A DNA stretch of 17,188 nt from JBMSHD01 sp049416425 (lineage in GTDB: Bacteria > Pseudomonadota > Gammaproteobacteria > Francisellales > Francisellaceae), in contig JBMSHD010000038.1 in assembly GCA_049416425.1 (NCBI GenBank), forward strand, positions 1 to 17,188. The letters are read 5' to 3'. Below are positions 1-7,962 of this stretch, piece by piece. Position numbers and translations under genes: made by a program. Below the pieces are notes generated by a model, which saw nothing but the letters and a program-made list of their open reading frames with translations, searched no databases and was not told the DNA's origin. Positions within the stretch are counted from its first letter, which is position 1; the number at the start of each line of letters is the position of its first letter.

Positions 1-50
1 CTACCCGGGTCTACTCGACCTCGCGTTCCGCTCTCCATGTCTCGCAGCGA
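1..50. repeat. Left copy of 50-bp exact direct repeat (cut by window edge)
   Basis: These 50 bases are identical, in the same orientation, to positions 7963-8012. The match starts at the first base of the window, so the true repeat probably extends further left. Both copies end at the same point (ctcgcagcga), after which similarity fades. The right copy is the end of a longer structured element, so this is most likely the end of a second copy of that element. The two copies bracket the DedA and RHS genes. Confidence 0.9.
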
Positions 51-73
51 ATGAATGAAATAATTTCAAAAAA

Positions 74-640
74 TTATTTTCTGCGCCGTCGTTTGATCAC
101 CCTGCGAATACTGAAAATCACAACGAATATTACAATAAGCACATAAATATACTGATCATATTTCGATAAATCATCCATAAAATGAACGATGGCCTCACCA
201 CAGAGATAGCCTAAAACCGCGAAAACGACAGCCCAGATAAAAGCGGCCAGCCAGTCAACAAAGAAGAAGCGCCAAAAGCCCTTCACATTCATGCCGATAA
301 TATAAGGAGATGCCATTCTGAAACCGGGAATGAATCGATACATCAATACAAAATAAGAACGGTATTTCTCAATATATTTATGAATGCGCTGCATATTGTT
401 GGGCTTCAACTTCTCGGGATGCTTTTGTAAATATTTATGCCAGAATAATTTGATGATTTTGCCACACAAAAAATAAATGAAGCTGATAAAATGACTCAGT
501 GTCGTTAAAATAAAGATCAACAGAAGCAATGAACCATGATCCGTCTTAAGCGAAATTCCAGCAACCACTGCAAGAATGGCGCTGTTAAGCGCCGATGCGG
601 CCACCGCCAGCCAGAAAAAATGAGCATATAGTATTTCCAT
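74..640 (-). CDS. DedA/VTT-family inner-membrane protein
   Basis: This 188-residue polytopic membrane protein belongs to the DedA (VTT/SNARE-associated) family, whose members support lipid-carrier flipping and proton-dependent membrane homeostasis. The family signature is the loop RFIPGFR at residues 102-108, followed by a glycine-containing membrane re-entry (ASPYIIGM). Hydrophobic segments lie near residues 8-30, 37-60, 125-150 and 160-180, and the protein ends in a basic KRRRRK tail. The length is typical of short DedA proteins. The N-terminal segment lacks the acidic E...P..E-type residues usual in E. coli YqjA-like members, so transport chemistry may differ. The start is the first ATG; it has no Shine-Dalgarno sequence and is directly preceded by a palindrome. 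It is the gene immediately downstream of the RHS tip on the same strand, where an immunity gene would normally sit, but I have no direct evidence that it is one. Family assignment is firm; substrate is unknown. Confidence 0.85.
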   Translation of the reverse strand: MEILYAHFFWLAVAASALNSAILAVVAGISLKTDHGSLLLLIFILTTLSHFISFIYFLCGKIIKLFWHKYLQKHPEKLKPNNMQRIHKYIEKYRSYFVLMYRFIPGFRMASPYIIGMNVKGFWRFFFVDWLAAFIWAVVFAVLGYLCGEAIVHFMDDLSKYDQYIYVLIVIFVVIFSIRRVIKRRRRK

Positions 641-641
641 G

Positions 642-709
642 ATGCATGCATTACCCGTGACTAATATTTAGAGTATATACCGCCACGATAAAATATTCGA
701 TGCATGCAT
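642..709 (-). promoter_or_regulatory. Candidate dedA promoter bracketed by two ATGCATGCAT palindromes
   Basis: The 13-mer gatgcatgcatta occurs at 641-653 and 699-711. Each copy holds the 10-bp perfect palindrome ATGCATGCAT (642-651 and 700-709), 58 bp centre to centre. Between them, on the minus strand, is a TATACT -10-like hexamer (672-677). The distal palindrome would overlap the -35 position, and the proximal one lies just before the dedA start codon. This geometry suits a paired operator. The promoter itself has no good -35, so the call is tentative. Confidence 0.35.
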
Positions 710-770
710 TATTTTAAAGACGACTCTATTTCAAGCGCAACTTGGAAGACCTGAACCCTTACATTATGTG

Positions 771-878
771 CTACTCGCTAAAAATCCAATCCTGCTTCCT
801 CCCATCAGTAACAGCATAGGTCATTTGGCTGAAATTCGAGTTTGCGACAGAATCCAAGAATGCTCCCTCACCTTCCTG
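771..878 (-). pseudogene. Possible gene-tail remnant out of frame with the RHS stop
   Basis: On the minus strand, another frame is open from inside the last codons of the RHS gene (after TGA at 879-881) for about 35 codons to TAG at 771-773. It ends in the protein-like stretch RKQDWIFSE. The only in-frame ATG is at 822-824 and would give 17 residues, so it is not a normal gene. It could be the displaced 3' end of an earlier RHS tip or of another gene, as often seen downstream of RHS cores. It could also be chance. No similarity is claimed. Confidence 0.25.
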
Positions 879-1956
879 TCATAGAGTAGAAATATTTGGT
901 TTGCATTGGAATATCCTGACTAGGTGGACTTTGGAAATATATTAACATTTGATTGAGTTTTATTCCAAACACTGAACCTGGCCCATTAAGTGAGCTAAAT
1001 TTAGAAAAACCCCACCGACCCAAAGATTGAAAATATGATTGTGTAATACCATTTATTACTGTAGTGGCGTATTGACTACTACTGCCATAAACAAGCACAG
1101 GAAGATTATATAAAGGATAATCATATAATTTTTGTACAACTCTTTCAATCGGATTTGATTCAACGAAACTTACACCTTCTAAACCTGATGTGGCTAGATT
1201 TATTGCATATAACACGGCTAATCTTTGAAAATAATCAGACCAGCTATCGTAATCTAAATACGGAGAAAAACGGTTTGTCACATAACCATAATATAAAGAT
1301 TCTTTAAAAAAAGCTCTAATATGGTCAGGAAAGCTATAATTTCTATACCATTTAGAGTTTCTATAGGCTTTTCTATCCGCAAGTCTTTTATAGTTCGCCC
1401 ATCCCTCCGGCTCATCTAATTTAGATTTAGAAGAATTTTCTAAATAGTCGGTAATTTCATTAGTGGTTGCCTCCTGTAACTTGAAGTCTTCATCAGTCCA
1501 AAAAAGATTAGCGTCAATAGCAAGAGCTCCCAATAGTTCTATCTCAGCTATTGTTGCATTGAAACCTTCTATGTATTGACCTTCAGAATAATCCACTCCT
1601 GCTGTCACACCTTCACCAAAAAGAGGGTCATTTTCCGCTGCATATTTATAGGAATTCTTATTGTCAATACCTAAAATATAATGATTGACAAGTCCTCCTA
1701 AAAGTACTCCTACCAACGGACCACCACCAAATGCATAGGCAGGTATATCGATTGCAGTGTCTAAAACTATTGCTTCCCAGCCACCTTTTCCAGAAGAAGG
1801 GTTCCCAGGAGGACCGTGAGCTATCTGAGGGTTTCCATCAATATAATTACCACCACAGGCCCATAACAAATATGCTGGAGAGTCATCACAGGTTGAACTA
1901 TCATATGAAGGCATAGGTGCTCGATGACCATAGTTCCTATCGATATTCTCGGAGCT
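868..1956 (-). other. Variable RHS C-terminal tip coding segment
   Basis: This is the part of the RHS gene downstream of the NDPSGM core boundary, encoding residues 1797-2158. By hand count, sample lines have about 30-37% GC against about 50% in core lines. The encoded segment has an early Cys pair, a hydrophobic glycine-rich stretch (AFGGGPLVGVLLGG) and a later aromatic-rich region full of Tyr, Phe and Trp. In RHS families this segment is the exchangeable effector. No known toxin family was recognised. Confidence 0.65.
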
Positions 1957-4900
1957 CATGCCTGAAGGATCATTAAAGGCGATGGGATTGCCGGAGGCAT
2001 AATCATAGCCGACACCGATAGGATCAGCCTGAAGGAAATGGCTGATAACCGGGTCATAGAGACGCGTGCCATTGCCGAGGAATTGATAACCGGTGACATT
2101 GTCGGTCATAGCCGATTGATAGCCTAAGACGGTATTGAGATTTTTATCTTCATTTAAGTCAGGGGTGTTAAGATTATCCGGATACCCCGTTTGTGTTTGT
2201 TGCGTAATATTGGTGAGCACACCGTAAGGGGTATAGCTGTTTAAACGGGTGATGCTGGATGATGAGCCTGGACAGGCTCCTACGATGATATTGTTGTTGG
2301 CTTTAATATTAAGCTGATCATAACAGGCGCTGGTATCACGCTTATCTGCGTTAGCGGCTTTATACGTAGCTTGTCCATAGGGGGTAACGGCGGTGATCAC
2401 TTCATTGGCGGTACCGATGTTATAGCCTCTGGCGGCTAAGGTATTGCCCATGTAGTAGTTCTCACTGGTGACCCCGGTTTTTGAACTGTTCTCACTGAGC
2501 ATGTGTCCCAGCGGCCCATAGCCAAAGGATTCAGTGATGCCGTTTGCGGTGGTGATGGTAGCGACCTGACCCAGATCGTTATAGCTGATTTGATTGCCGT
2601 CATAATTTTGAATCACACGTCCCATGGCATCATAACTCAAGCTTGCCGTTGTCGTGGTGGCCGGTTGTCCACGTTGAGTTTCAATGGTGCTTAACTGGAA
2701 GGGATTGGTGCTGCTGTATTGATAGCGCTTACTCACTGCATTGCTGCTGTTTAAGGTGGCAGTGGTCTCCTCAACGAGGTTGTTATAGACATCATAGCTA
2801 TAGCGTTGGGATTGGATGCCATCCCCCAGATAGTCATTGACCCAGCCTATGGTATCAGTGGGTGTTTTTGCCTCTGGAGCGGATTGATACATTGACGTCA
2901 ATCGTCCGTATTGGTCATAGTAATAATCATTAACAACAGGTAGATTTGGAGTGATTTCGTTAAGTTTATGACCGACAACAGTACTTTTTTGTTGCAGTTG
3001 ACCTAAGTCATTATAGGTATAATCAATAAGTGAACGATCTTGTGAATAAGAATCCCCCGTTTCTGAAGTATATTGTTGTGTCATCTGTCCTAGATCATTA
3101 TAACTAAAGTCCATGGTTGTGAGGTCTGATACATAAGCTGTCATTCTCTTTTGTGTCAATTGATTATAATTGTTGTAGCGATATTCAATTTTGCCACTGT
3201 ATGAATCTTCATTTACGCCATTGGTTTGTGAGATTAAGCGCCCGTATTGGTCATAGTTCAAGGCAATGGTATTGCCAAGCGAAACGGAAGCGCCATCACT
3301 GGAGAATTGCAGCAAAAACGGATTGTAGATCTGGGTGATAACACCATAAGGGTTATAGCTGTATTTCCAGGTGAAGGTTTTGCCATTATCGGCATGGGTT
3401 TCACTGCTGCTGATAAGCTGACCACTGTTATCATAGCTGCTTGAAAGGCTATTTCCAGCCTGGTCTTGAATATGAATAACATTACCATATTTATCGTATT
3501 GATATTGGGTCTTGTTACTGCCGGTAGCAATGCTGTCAATGGCAGAGGTGATTGGATCATACTGAATGCTGGTGCTAACGCCAAGGGCATTGGTAGTGGA
3601 TGTAAGTCGCCAGTTATCATCATACAGATAGCTGCTTTTGCCATGACTCAAGGTGGTGCTGTTCACCAGATAACCCAGTACATTATAGCTGTTGTCCTGC
3701 AATGTGGTTGATTTCGCCTGGTTATTGCTATCAATGATGGACAGCTTTTTGCTTATGAGCTGACCGAGGTGGTTATAATCGGTGGTGATGACATTGTCGT
3801 TAGGTTGCATAACGATAAGGTGTTTGCCATCACTGCTGTAGGAGAGTTTAGTCACCAGACTCACCCGTTTATTATTTGTGGCATCGTCGGTGTCGTTATG
3901 GACAAATTGCTCTGTGATGTTAACAGCACGCTGCCAGCTGTCATACTGATAGGTGGTTAAACTAATGAGTCCTGAGTTGGTATAAGGTGAGTCACCAAAG
4001 ACGGCTTTGTCATAGAGCTTGGCTAAAAGGGCAACCGCTGATTTTGTTTGTAAGATCTGTCTTCCATCTGAAATACCTTGAAACAGTGGATTGTTGCTGT
4101 CAGCCGCCGGTTGAATCACCTGCTCTGTCGCCGTGGATGGCCAGATGGTTAGGTCCATGCCATCCAGCACGGCATTGGCGAGGCTGTTTTTAATGGTGGC
4201 TTGTAAGGTTAAGGTGGAGGTTGTCTTATTCATTTGCTGTAGACTGACATTACCGATAATCTTAGCGATAACGGTGGGCTGATCACTGGCAGGCTCATAG
4301 CTAAAGCTTAAGGTATTGCCATTTTGCTGATCAACAATTGTCCCCTGAGCCAGGCCAGTTTCAGGCACCACGGCAACCATACTGCCGAATTGATTGTAGT
4401 AGTATTGAGTACTCGTTGACGGTGTTGTTGTGGCACTATCGCCACCTTTGACATAGGAGGTGGTTTTAATGAGCTGTCCCAGGTCATTATAACTGTTGCT
4501 TGAAATCAGAATAGGAGCGCTTTGGCCTACATCCTGTTGATAGCTGGCAATGGCTTGAGAACGCCAGTTATAGAGCGTAATGCTTTGATTGCCATAGCCA
4601 TCAATAACGGTATGGCTGTAGAGTGCATCTGCGTTTAAGGCCAGATTGGCCGCCTGATTGTATTTATCGGTTATGGTATAGGCATCAGCGGTGCCGGCTA
4701 AATAGGTAGTGGTGCTGATACGACCCTGATCATCGTAGTGATAATCGGTCTCCTGACCCAGCTTATTGATGGTTTTGATCACCTGACCGGTGAAATCGAC
4801 AACGGTTTTGCCACTTTTATCGCTCAGAGTTTCATCTTCATTTTGAGCACTGATCGACCCACTAAAGGTTCCTTCATCAGTATCGATGCTAAGCATTGGC

Positions 4901-7344
4901 ACATTGGAGAACGTGGTGAGCTTGGATTGAGCCGTTGCTGGGAAGGTGGTTTTTGTTAAATTCTCCATGCCATTTTGATTGACATCAGCGCTTTGAGTAT
5001 AGCTGAATTGATTCTGATAATTTAGTATTGGCTGGCTTTGTGAGGCCGCTGTCGGTTGATACGCCGAGGCCGATGTTGATACGGATATCGATGCCACGGC
5101 AGGGAAGAGAGCATTGCTATCGATGGGATTGCTAAACTGACCGTAATCTTTGCGTGTTTCAACATATTGATCATCGGTGTTGCTGTAGGTTTTTGTTGAT
5201 TGTGTCAAGAGCTCATAATGCAAAGGATAGGTTGACGCCGCCGGTAAATAGCTGATCGTGCTATGCGCGACTTGAGAGCCATTGACGTAGGCGGTCGTCT
5301 CCGTTGTGTTGCCGGCGGTATCATAGACGCTGTTACTGGTGCTTGTCAATGGTGTTGGGTTGCTGTTGACGATATAACCGTTGACCGTGCTTTTATAGGT
5401 ATCGCTTTTGACTTGAATTGGTTTATTATAGCTCTCAGGCAGGCTGTCAAAACTAGGGTATGTTTTTTCATCCGGTGCGCTGCCAATCTCTGCCATACCA
5501 GGATTGTAGGTATAGCCGGTTTGTGAGACATAATTACCATTGACCCAGTTTTGGACGTGAATAAGTCGTCTTAGGGCATCATAGGTTGATTGGCTTTTGG
5601 TGGTGAGATAGGGCTTGCTGCTATCGGTACTGTGATAGAGGCTATTGCTGATGGCCACTATATAGGTGCTATTTGTAAGATTATACTGGGCGGTATCGAC
5701 ATCATCTTGATTTTGTCCCCAAAACAGGGTGTCATACCAGGCATCAAATCCAGAGCCAATCGGATAGGAATAATCGCCACTATATTTGGGAACCTGATAG
5801 GGATAATTGACATTATCGCCATAGTTATTGTTAGGATCTTTCATATAGTTATAGCGTTGACGCGCCAGTAGATCGCCTTGTCGTTGGTAGTCAACCTGAC
5901 TGACGACATAATTATAGCCATTGTATGCGGTATTAAGGCTGGCTGTGTGCATTTCCTGCCCCAGACGGGTATAAGAAATGGTGGCCGATACCCCCGATTT
6001 GGCATCGCTGACGCCGGTGAGCAAAGTGCTGTTGCCGCCATCACTGTAATCATGCTCATCATCGGTATAGGAGAAGCTGGTTTGAATACTGGGATCCGGC
6101 AGATAGGTGATCTTACTGATGCGTGGCAGCTGAAGAATAAAATTGCCGGAGGTTGTATGCGCATAATCAAGCTGATAGACGGGGGTCAGTGTTTGATTAA
6201 TAAGACCATATACGGTGGCATGAGGTGTGGAGGAGTTCATGTCTTCTTGTTGGATCTTGGCCAAGACACGATCTTTATCGTCTTTAATGCTGATCTGACT
6301 CAACGCATCTAAGCCATCAAAATCATAATCAAACTGTAAATAACGACCGGTGTTATAAACAATGCGGGCGATGGAGAAGACAAAAACACCGGGAAGCTCG
6401 GTATTGTCATTGCCATCTTCTTTAGCATCGGGGTTATAATAATTAATGCCATTACCCCCCAGATATTTTTGAAACTGGAAGTAATAGCTGGTTCCATCTG
6501 GCGTGACGGCTTTGATGTAGTATTCATGTGTCTGCTTATCCTTGATCAACGACAGCTGAATTTTTTGTCCGTCTTTGGAATAGACCGCATAAGCGGAATC
6601 AACAAAGCCTTTCATCATAGCATAAAGCGTGTAGTCGCTGTTTGTAATCTGATGCGGATCGCCGTTGAAAAGAGAATCATCAACCTTAAAGTAGAAATTA
6701 AAAGACTGATCGCCAAAGGAGAGACTAGCGGTATGATAACCACCGTCATATAAATCCTTATCATAACCGTAGTATTTACTCGGACGTGCTGTATTCAGAT
6801 ACAGAGCCGGTAAATCAAAACTGGCGGTTGCACCGGCATTTTCAGTTGGATCCAGATAATAATAGGTATCCGGATCAACAGAGGTTCCGTTGCCGCTGGC
6901 ATTATTGATATAGCCAGGGAAATTGGGCAGATAGGCGCTGATCCCAAATGGATGCTGATGAGAATGATCATCTCCACTGAAACCGCCCACATAGCTTGCC
7001 GGTGCCGATTGATTGATACTGACACTCAATGGAAAGCTGGTATAGCCATAATTGGCGTTGACGAGCCATAGAGTTTGACTGTAGCTTAGCGATCCGCTGG
7101 GTGATACCGAAACGCCAGTCAGCAGTGATGCCGGTGAGGCATTTTGTTGTGGTGTTTGTGGTACTGATACGGCGCTCTCACCAGGATTGTTGGTGGTGAG
7201 TGCCGTTGATTGCATATCGTCGGACATCGATGGAGACAATGTGGCGGAGGCTTTTACTTTAGATGATACAACCGCAAAGCCTGGCGTGCTGGTGAGTATA
7301 CCACTGCTGGCCAGCATGCAGCAGTAAGCCAAAATCCGCTTCAT
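868..7344 (-). CDS. Sec-exported giant RHS/YD-repeat protein with unassigned C-terminal tip
   Basis: This 2158-residue protein has a Sec signal peptide (KR then a hydrophobic stretch, likely cleaved after GFA at residue 24). A beta-rich N-terminal region of about 450 residues follows, then a long array of degenerate YD repeats (recurring YNDLGQL/M/V, YDxxGR and SYDxxG units) that should form the RHS cocoon shell. The RHS-associated core ends with LQADPIG (DPIG at 1774-1777) and NDPSGM (1791-1796); canonical proteins have DPxGL, so Met replaces Leu. The variable tip (1797-2158) has a Gly-rich hydrophobic segment near 1864-1890 and no nuclease, deaminase or ADP-ribosylation motif that I recognise. 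GC falls from about 50% in much of the core to about 30-37% in the tip, as is usual for RHS genes. The start is supported by AGAGGT five bases upstream. There is no PAAR, VgrG or T6SS gene nearby, so Sec-dependent surface or secreted delivery is inferred. It is likely a polymorphic toxin or adhesin. Confidence 0.9.
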   Translation of the reverse strand: MKRILAYCCMLASSGILTSTPGFAVVSSKVKASATLSPSMSDDMQSTALTTNNPGESAVSVPQTPQQNASPASLLTGVSVSPSGSLSYSQTLWLVNANYGYTSFPLSVSINQSAPASYVGGFSGDDHSHQHPFGISAYLPNFPGYINNASGNGTSVDPDTYYYLDPTENAGATASFDLPALYLNTARPSKYYGYDKDLYDGGYHTASLSFGDQSFNFYFKVDDSLFNGDPHQITNSDYTLYAMMKGFVDSAYAVYSKDGQKIQLSLIKDKQTHEYYIKAVTPDGTSYYFQFQKYLGGNGINYYNPDAKEDGNDNTELPGVFVFSIARIVYNTGRYLQFDYDFDGLDALSQISIKDDKDRVLAKIQQEDMNSSTPHATVYGLINQTLTPVYQLDYAHTTSGNFILQLPRISKITYLPDPSIQTSFSYTDDEHDYSDGGNSTLLTGVSDAKSGVSATISYTRLGQEMHTASLNTAYNGYNYVVSQVDYQRQGDLLARQRYNYMKDPNNNYGDNVNYPYQVPKYSGDYSYPIGSGFDAWYDTLFWGQNQDDVDTAQYNLTNSTYIVAISNSLYHSTDSSKPYLTTKSQSTYDALRRLIHVQNWVNGNYVSQTGYTYNPGMAEIGSAPDEKTYPSFDSLPESYNKPIQVKSDTYKSTVNGYIVNSNPTPLTSTSNSVYDTAGNTTETTAYVNGSQVAHSTISYLPAASTYPLHYELLTQSTKTYSNTDDQYVETRKDYGQFSNPIDSNALFPAVASISVSTSASAYQPTAASQSQPILNYQNQFSYTQSADVNQNGMENLTKTTFPATAQSKLTTFSNVPMLSIDTDEGTFSGSISAQNEDETLSDKSGKTVVDFTGQVIKTINKLGQETDYHYDDQGRISTTTYLAGTADAYTITDKYNQAANLALNADALYSHTVIDGYGNQSITLYNWRSQAIASYQQDVGQSAPILISSNSYNDLGQLIKTTSYVKGGDSATTTPSTSTQYYYNQFGSMVAVVPETGLAQGTIVDQQNGNTLSFSYEPASDQPTVIAKIIGNVSLQQMNKTTSTLTLQATIKNSLANAVLDGMDLTIWPSTATEQVIQPAADSNNPLFQGISDGRQILQTKSAVALLAKLYDKAVFGDSPYTNSGLISLTTYQYDSWQRAVNITEQFVHNDTDDATNNKRVSLVTKLSYSSDGKHLIVMQPNDNVITTDYNHLGQLISKKLSIIDSNNQAKSTTLQDNSYNVLGYLVNSTTLSHGKSSYLYDDNWRLTSTTNALGVSTSIQYDPITSAIDSIATGSNKTQYQYDKYGNVIHIQDQAGNSLSSSYDNSGQLISSSETHADNGKTFTWKYSYNPYGVITQIYNPFLLQFSSDGASVSLGNTIALNYDQYGRLISQTNGVNEDSYSGKIEYRYNNYNQLTQKRMTAYVSDLTTMDFSYNDLGQMTQQYTSETGDSYSQDRSLIDYTYNDLGQLQQKSTVVGHKLNEITPNLPVVNDYYYDQYGRLTSMYQSAPEAKTPTDTIGWVNDYLGDGIQSQRYSYDVYNNLVEETTATLNSSNAVSKRYQYSSTNPFQLSTIETQRGQPATTTTASLSYDAMGRVIQNYDGNQISYNDLGQVATITTANGITESFGYGPLGHMLSENSSKTGVTSENYYMGNTLAARGYNIGTANEVITAVTPYGQATYKAANADKRDTSACYDQLNIKANNNIIVGACPGSSSSITRLNSYTPYGVLTNITQQTQTGYPDNLNTPDLNEDKNLNTVLGYQSAMTDNVTGYQFLGNGTRLYDPVISHFLQADPIGVGYDYASGNPIAFNDPSGMSSENIDRNYGHRAPMPSYDSSTCDDSPAYLLWACGGNYIDGNPQIAHGPPGNPSSGKGGWEAIVLDTAIDIPAYAFGGGPLVGVLLGGLVNHYILGIDNKNSYKYAAENDPLFGEGVTAGVDYSEGQYIEGFNATIAEIELLGALAIDANLFWTDEDFKLQEATTNEITDYLENSSKSKLDEPEGWANYKRLADRKAYRNSKWYRNYSFPDHIRAFFKESLYYGYVTNRFSPYLDYDSWSDYFQRLAVLYAINLATSGLEGVSFVESNPIERVVQKLYDYPLYNLPVLVYGSSSQYATTVINGITQSYFQSLGRWGFSKFSSLNGPGSVFGIKLNQMLIYFQSPPSQDIPMQTKYFYSMTGR

Positions 7345-7391
7345 GTGAACCTCTGTTATTTTATGAATGTAATAGTAATAACGTCTATCCT

Positions 7392-7447
7392 GACATCACG
7401 TTTAGGATGAAATGATGTCTATAGATCCTGGTTACCGTATCGTAACC
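7392..7447 (-). promoter_or_regulatory. Inverted repeats in the RHS promoter/leader
   Basis: A dyad GGTTAC-N6-GTAACC lies at 7430-7447, right around the predicted transcription start. A 7-bp inverted repeat (GACATCA ... TGATGTC, 14-nt loop) lies at 7392-7419 in the leader. A competing 5-bp pair, ATCCT/AGGAT (7387-7391 with 7404-7408), overlaps it, so two alternative folds are possible. The first dyad suits an operator and the second an mRNA hairpin. The repeats are visible in the sequence; their roles are inferred. Confidence 0.4.
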
Positions 7448-7452
7448 AAAAC

Positions 7453-7480
7453 ATTTTACAAGAGAAGAAATGGTTTGTAA
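7453..7480 (-). promoter_or_regulatory. Predicted sigma70-type promoter for the RHS gene
   Basis: On the minus strand, a TTACAA -35 (7475-7480), a 16-nt spacer and a TAAAAT -10 (7453-7458) are present. Initiation near 7446 would give a leader of about 100 nt before the RHS ATG at 7344. It is the best promoter match in the 186-bp gap upstream of the gene. Confidence 0.45.
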
Positions 7481-7530
7481 TTAGAGCAAATGATTAAATA
7501 ATAAATTATCATAGAAATAAAATTAATATT

Positions 7531-7831
7531 CTATAGCTGAACTTTCCCAATTTTTGCTAAACGACCATTGGCATTATCCACTGAACGCCATGACTTTTGG
7601 TCATTTTTGGGTTGTCGAGCGGTGTTTTGATAAAACATACCAAACCAAGTATCCACAATGGCAAGCATGTTGTGGCTATGATAGGACGCCAATCCCTGAT
7701 CATGTCCTGTAGTGTGAATATTACTGGGTGCCTCGGGCCTCATAATAGATTTTGTATATCCATATACAAAATCGAATCGGCTATCCTCGGCGGCATAAAT
7801 TTTGCCCGGGACGTCCGCCTCGCCAGCATAC
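7531..7831 (-). pseudogene. Truncated 3' end of an unidentified gene running into the repeat
   Basis: On the minus strand an open frame runs from just after a TGA inside the repeat, through the 7748-7773 dyad, to TAG at 7531-7533. The part outside the repeat begins with an ATG at 7741-7743 (70 codons), which has no ribosome-binding site. It has a protein-like composition (HTTGHDQGLASYHSHNM, then DTWFGMFYQ and a basic, polar C-terminus). It looks like the C-terminus of a larger protein whose 5' portion was lost at the repeat boundary, but I cannot name the family. A real small gene starting at 7743 is possible but less likely. Confidence 0.35.
7748..7773. repeat. Perfect 12-bp inverted repeat with 2-bp centre at the element edge
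   Basis: The left arm GATTTTGTATAT (7748-7759) and right arm ATATACAAAATC (7762-7773) are perfect reverse complements around CC. The dyad lies where the protein-like frame at 7531-7743 gives way to the GC-richer repeat body, so it is a candidate end of the mobile or dispersed element. It could also act as a hairpin in RNA. It is not followed by a T-run, so it is not a classical terminator. Confidence 0.7.
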
Positions 7832-7962
7832 CTTCACAAATTCACTGCGTTCATTCCGAGCAGGCAACTGTCTCCGATTCTACTCTACGCCTTGGGTACA
7901 AGCTGTTTCACAGACTTCGCTCTGGCGCCTACGGCACGTCGCTTGCTGTTTACAGCGCAAGA

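Noticed and set aside
3258..6753. Many long ORFs antisense to or out of frame with the RHS gene (for example 5878-6312 plus, 3258-3644 minus)
   Set aside because: They are shadows caused by the repetitive YD-repeat codons; products are rich in Ile, Ala and Met and lack start signals.
868..7344. RHS protein as a lipoprotein because of the early Cys8/Cys9
   Set aside because: The Cys pair sits at residues 8-9, too early for a lipobox; an ordinary cleavage after GFA (residue 24) fits better.
7511..7534. ATAGAA/TTCTAT hairpin as a terminator of the leftward gene tail
   Set aside because: Stem is only 6 bp of mostly A-T pairs and not followed by a clean T-run; too weak to call.
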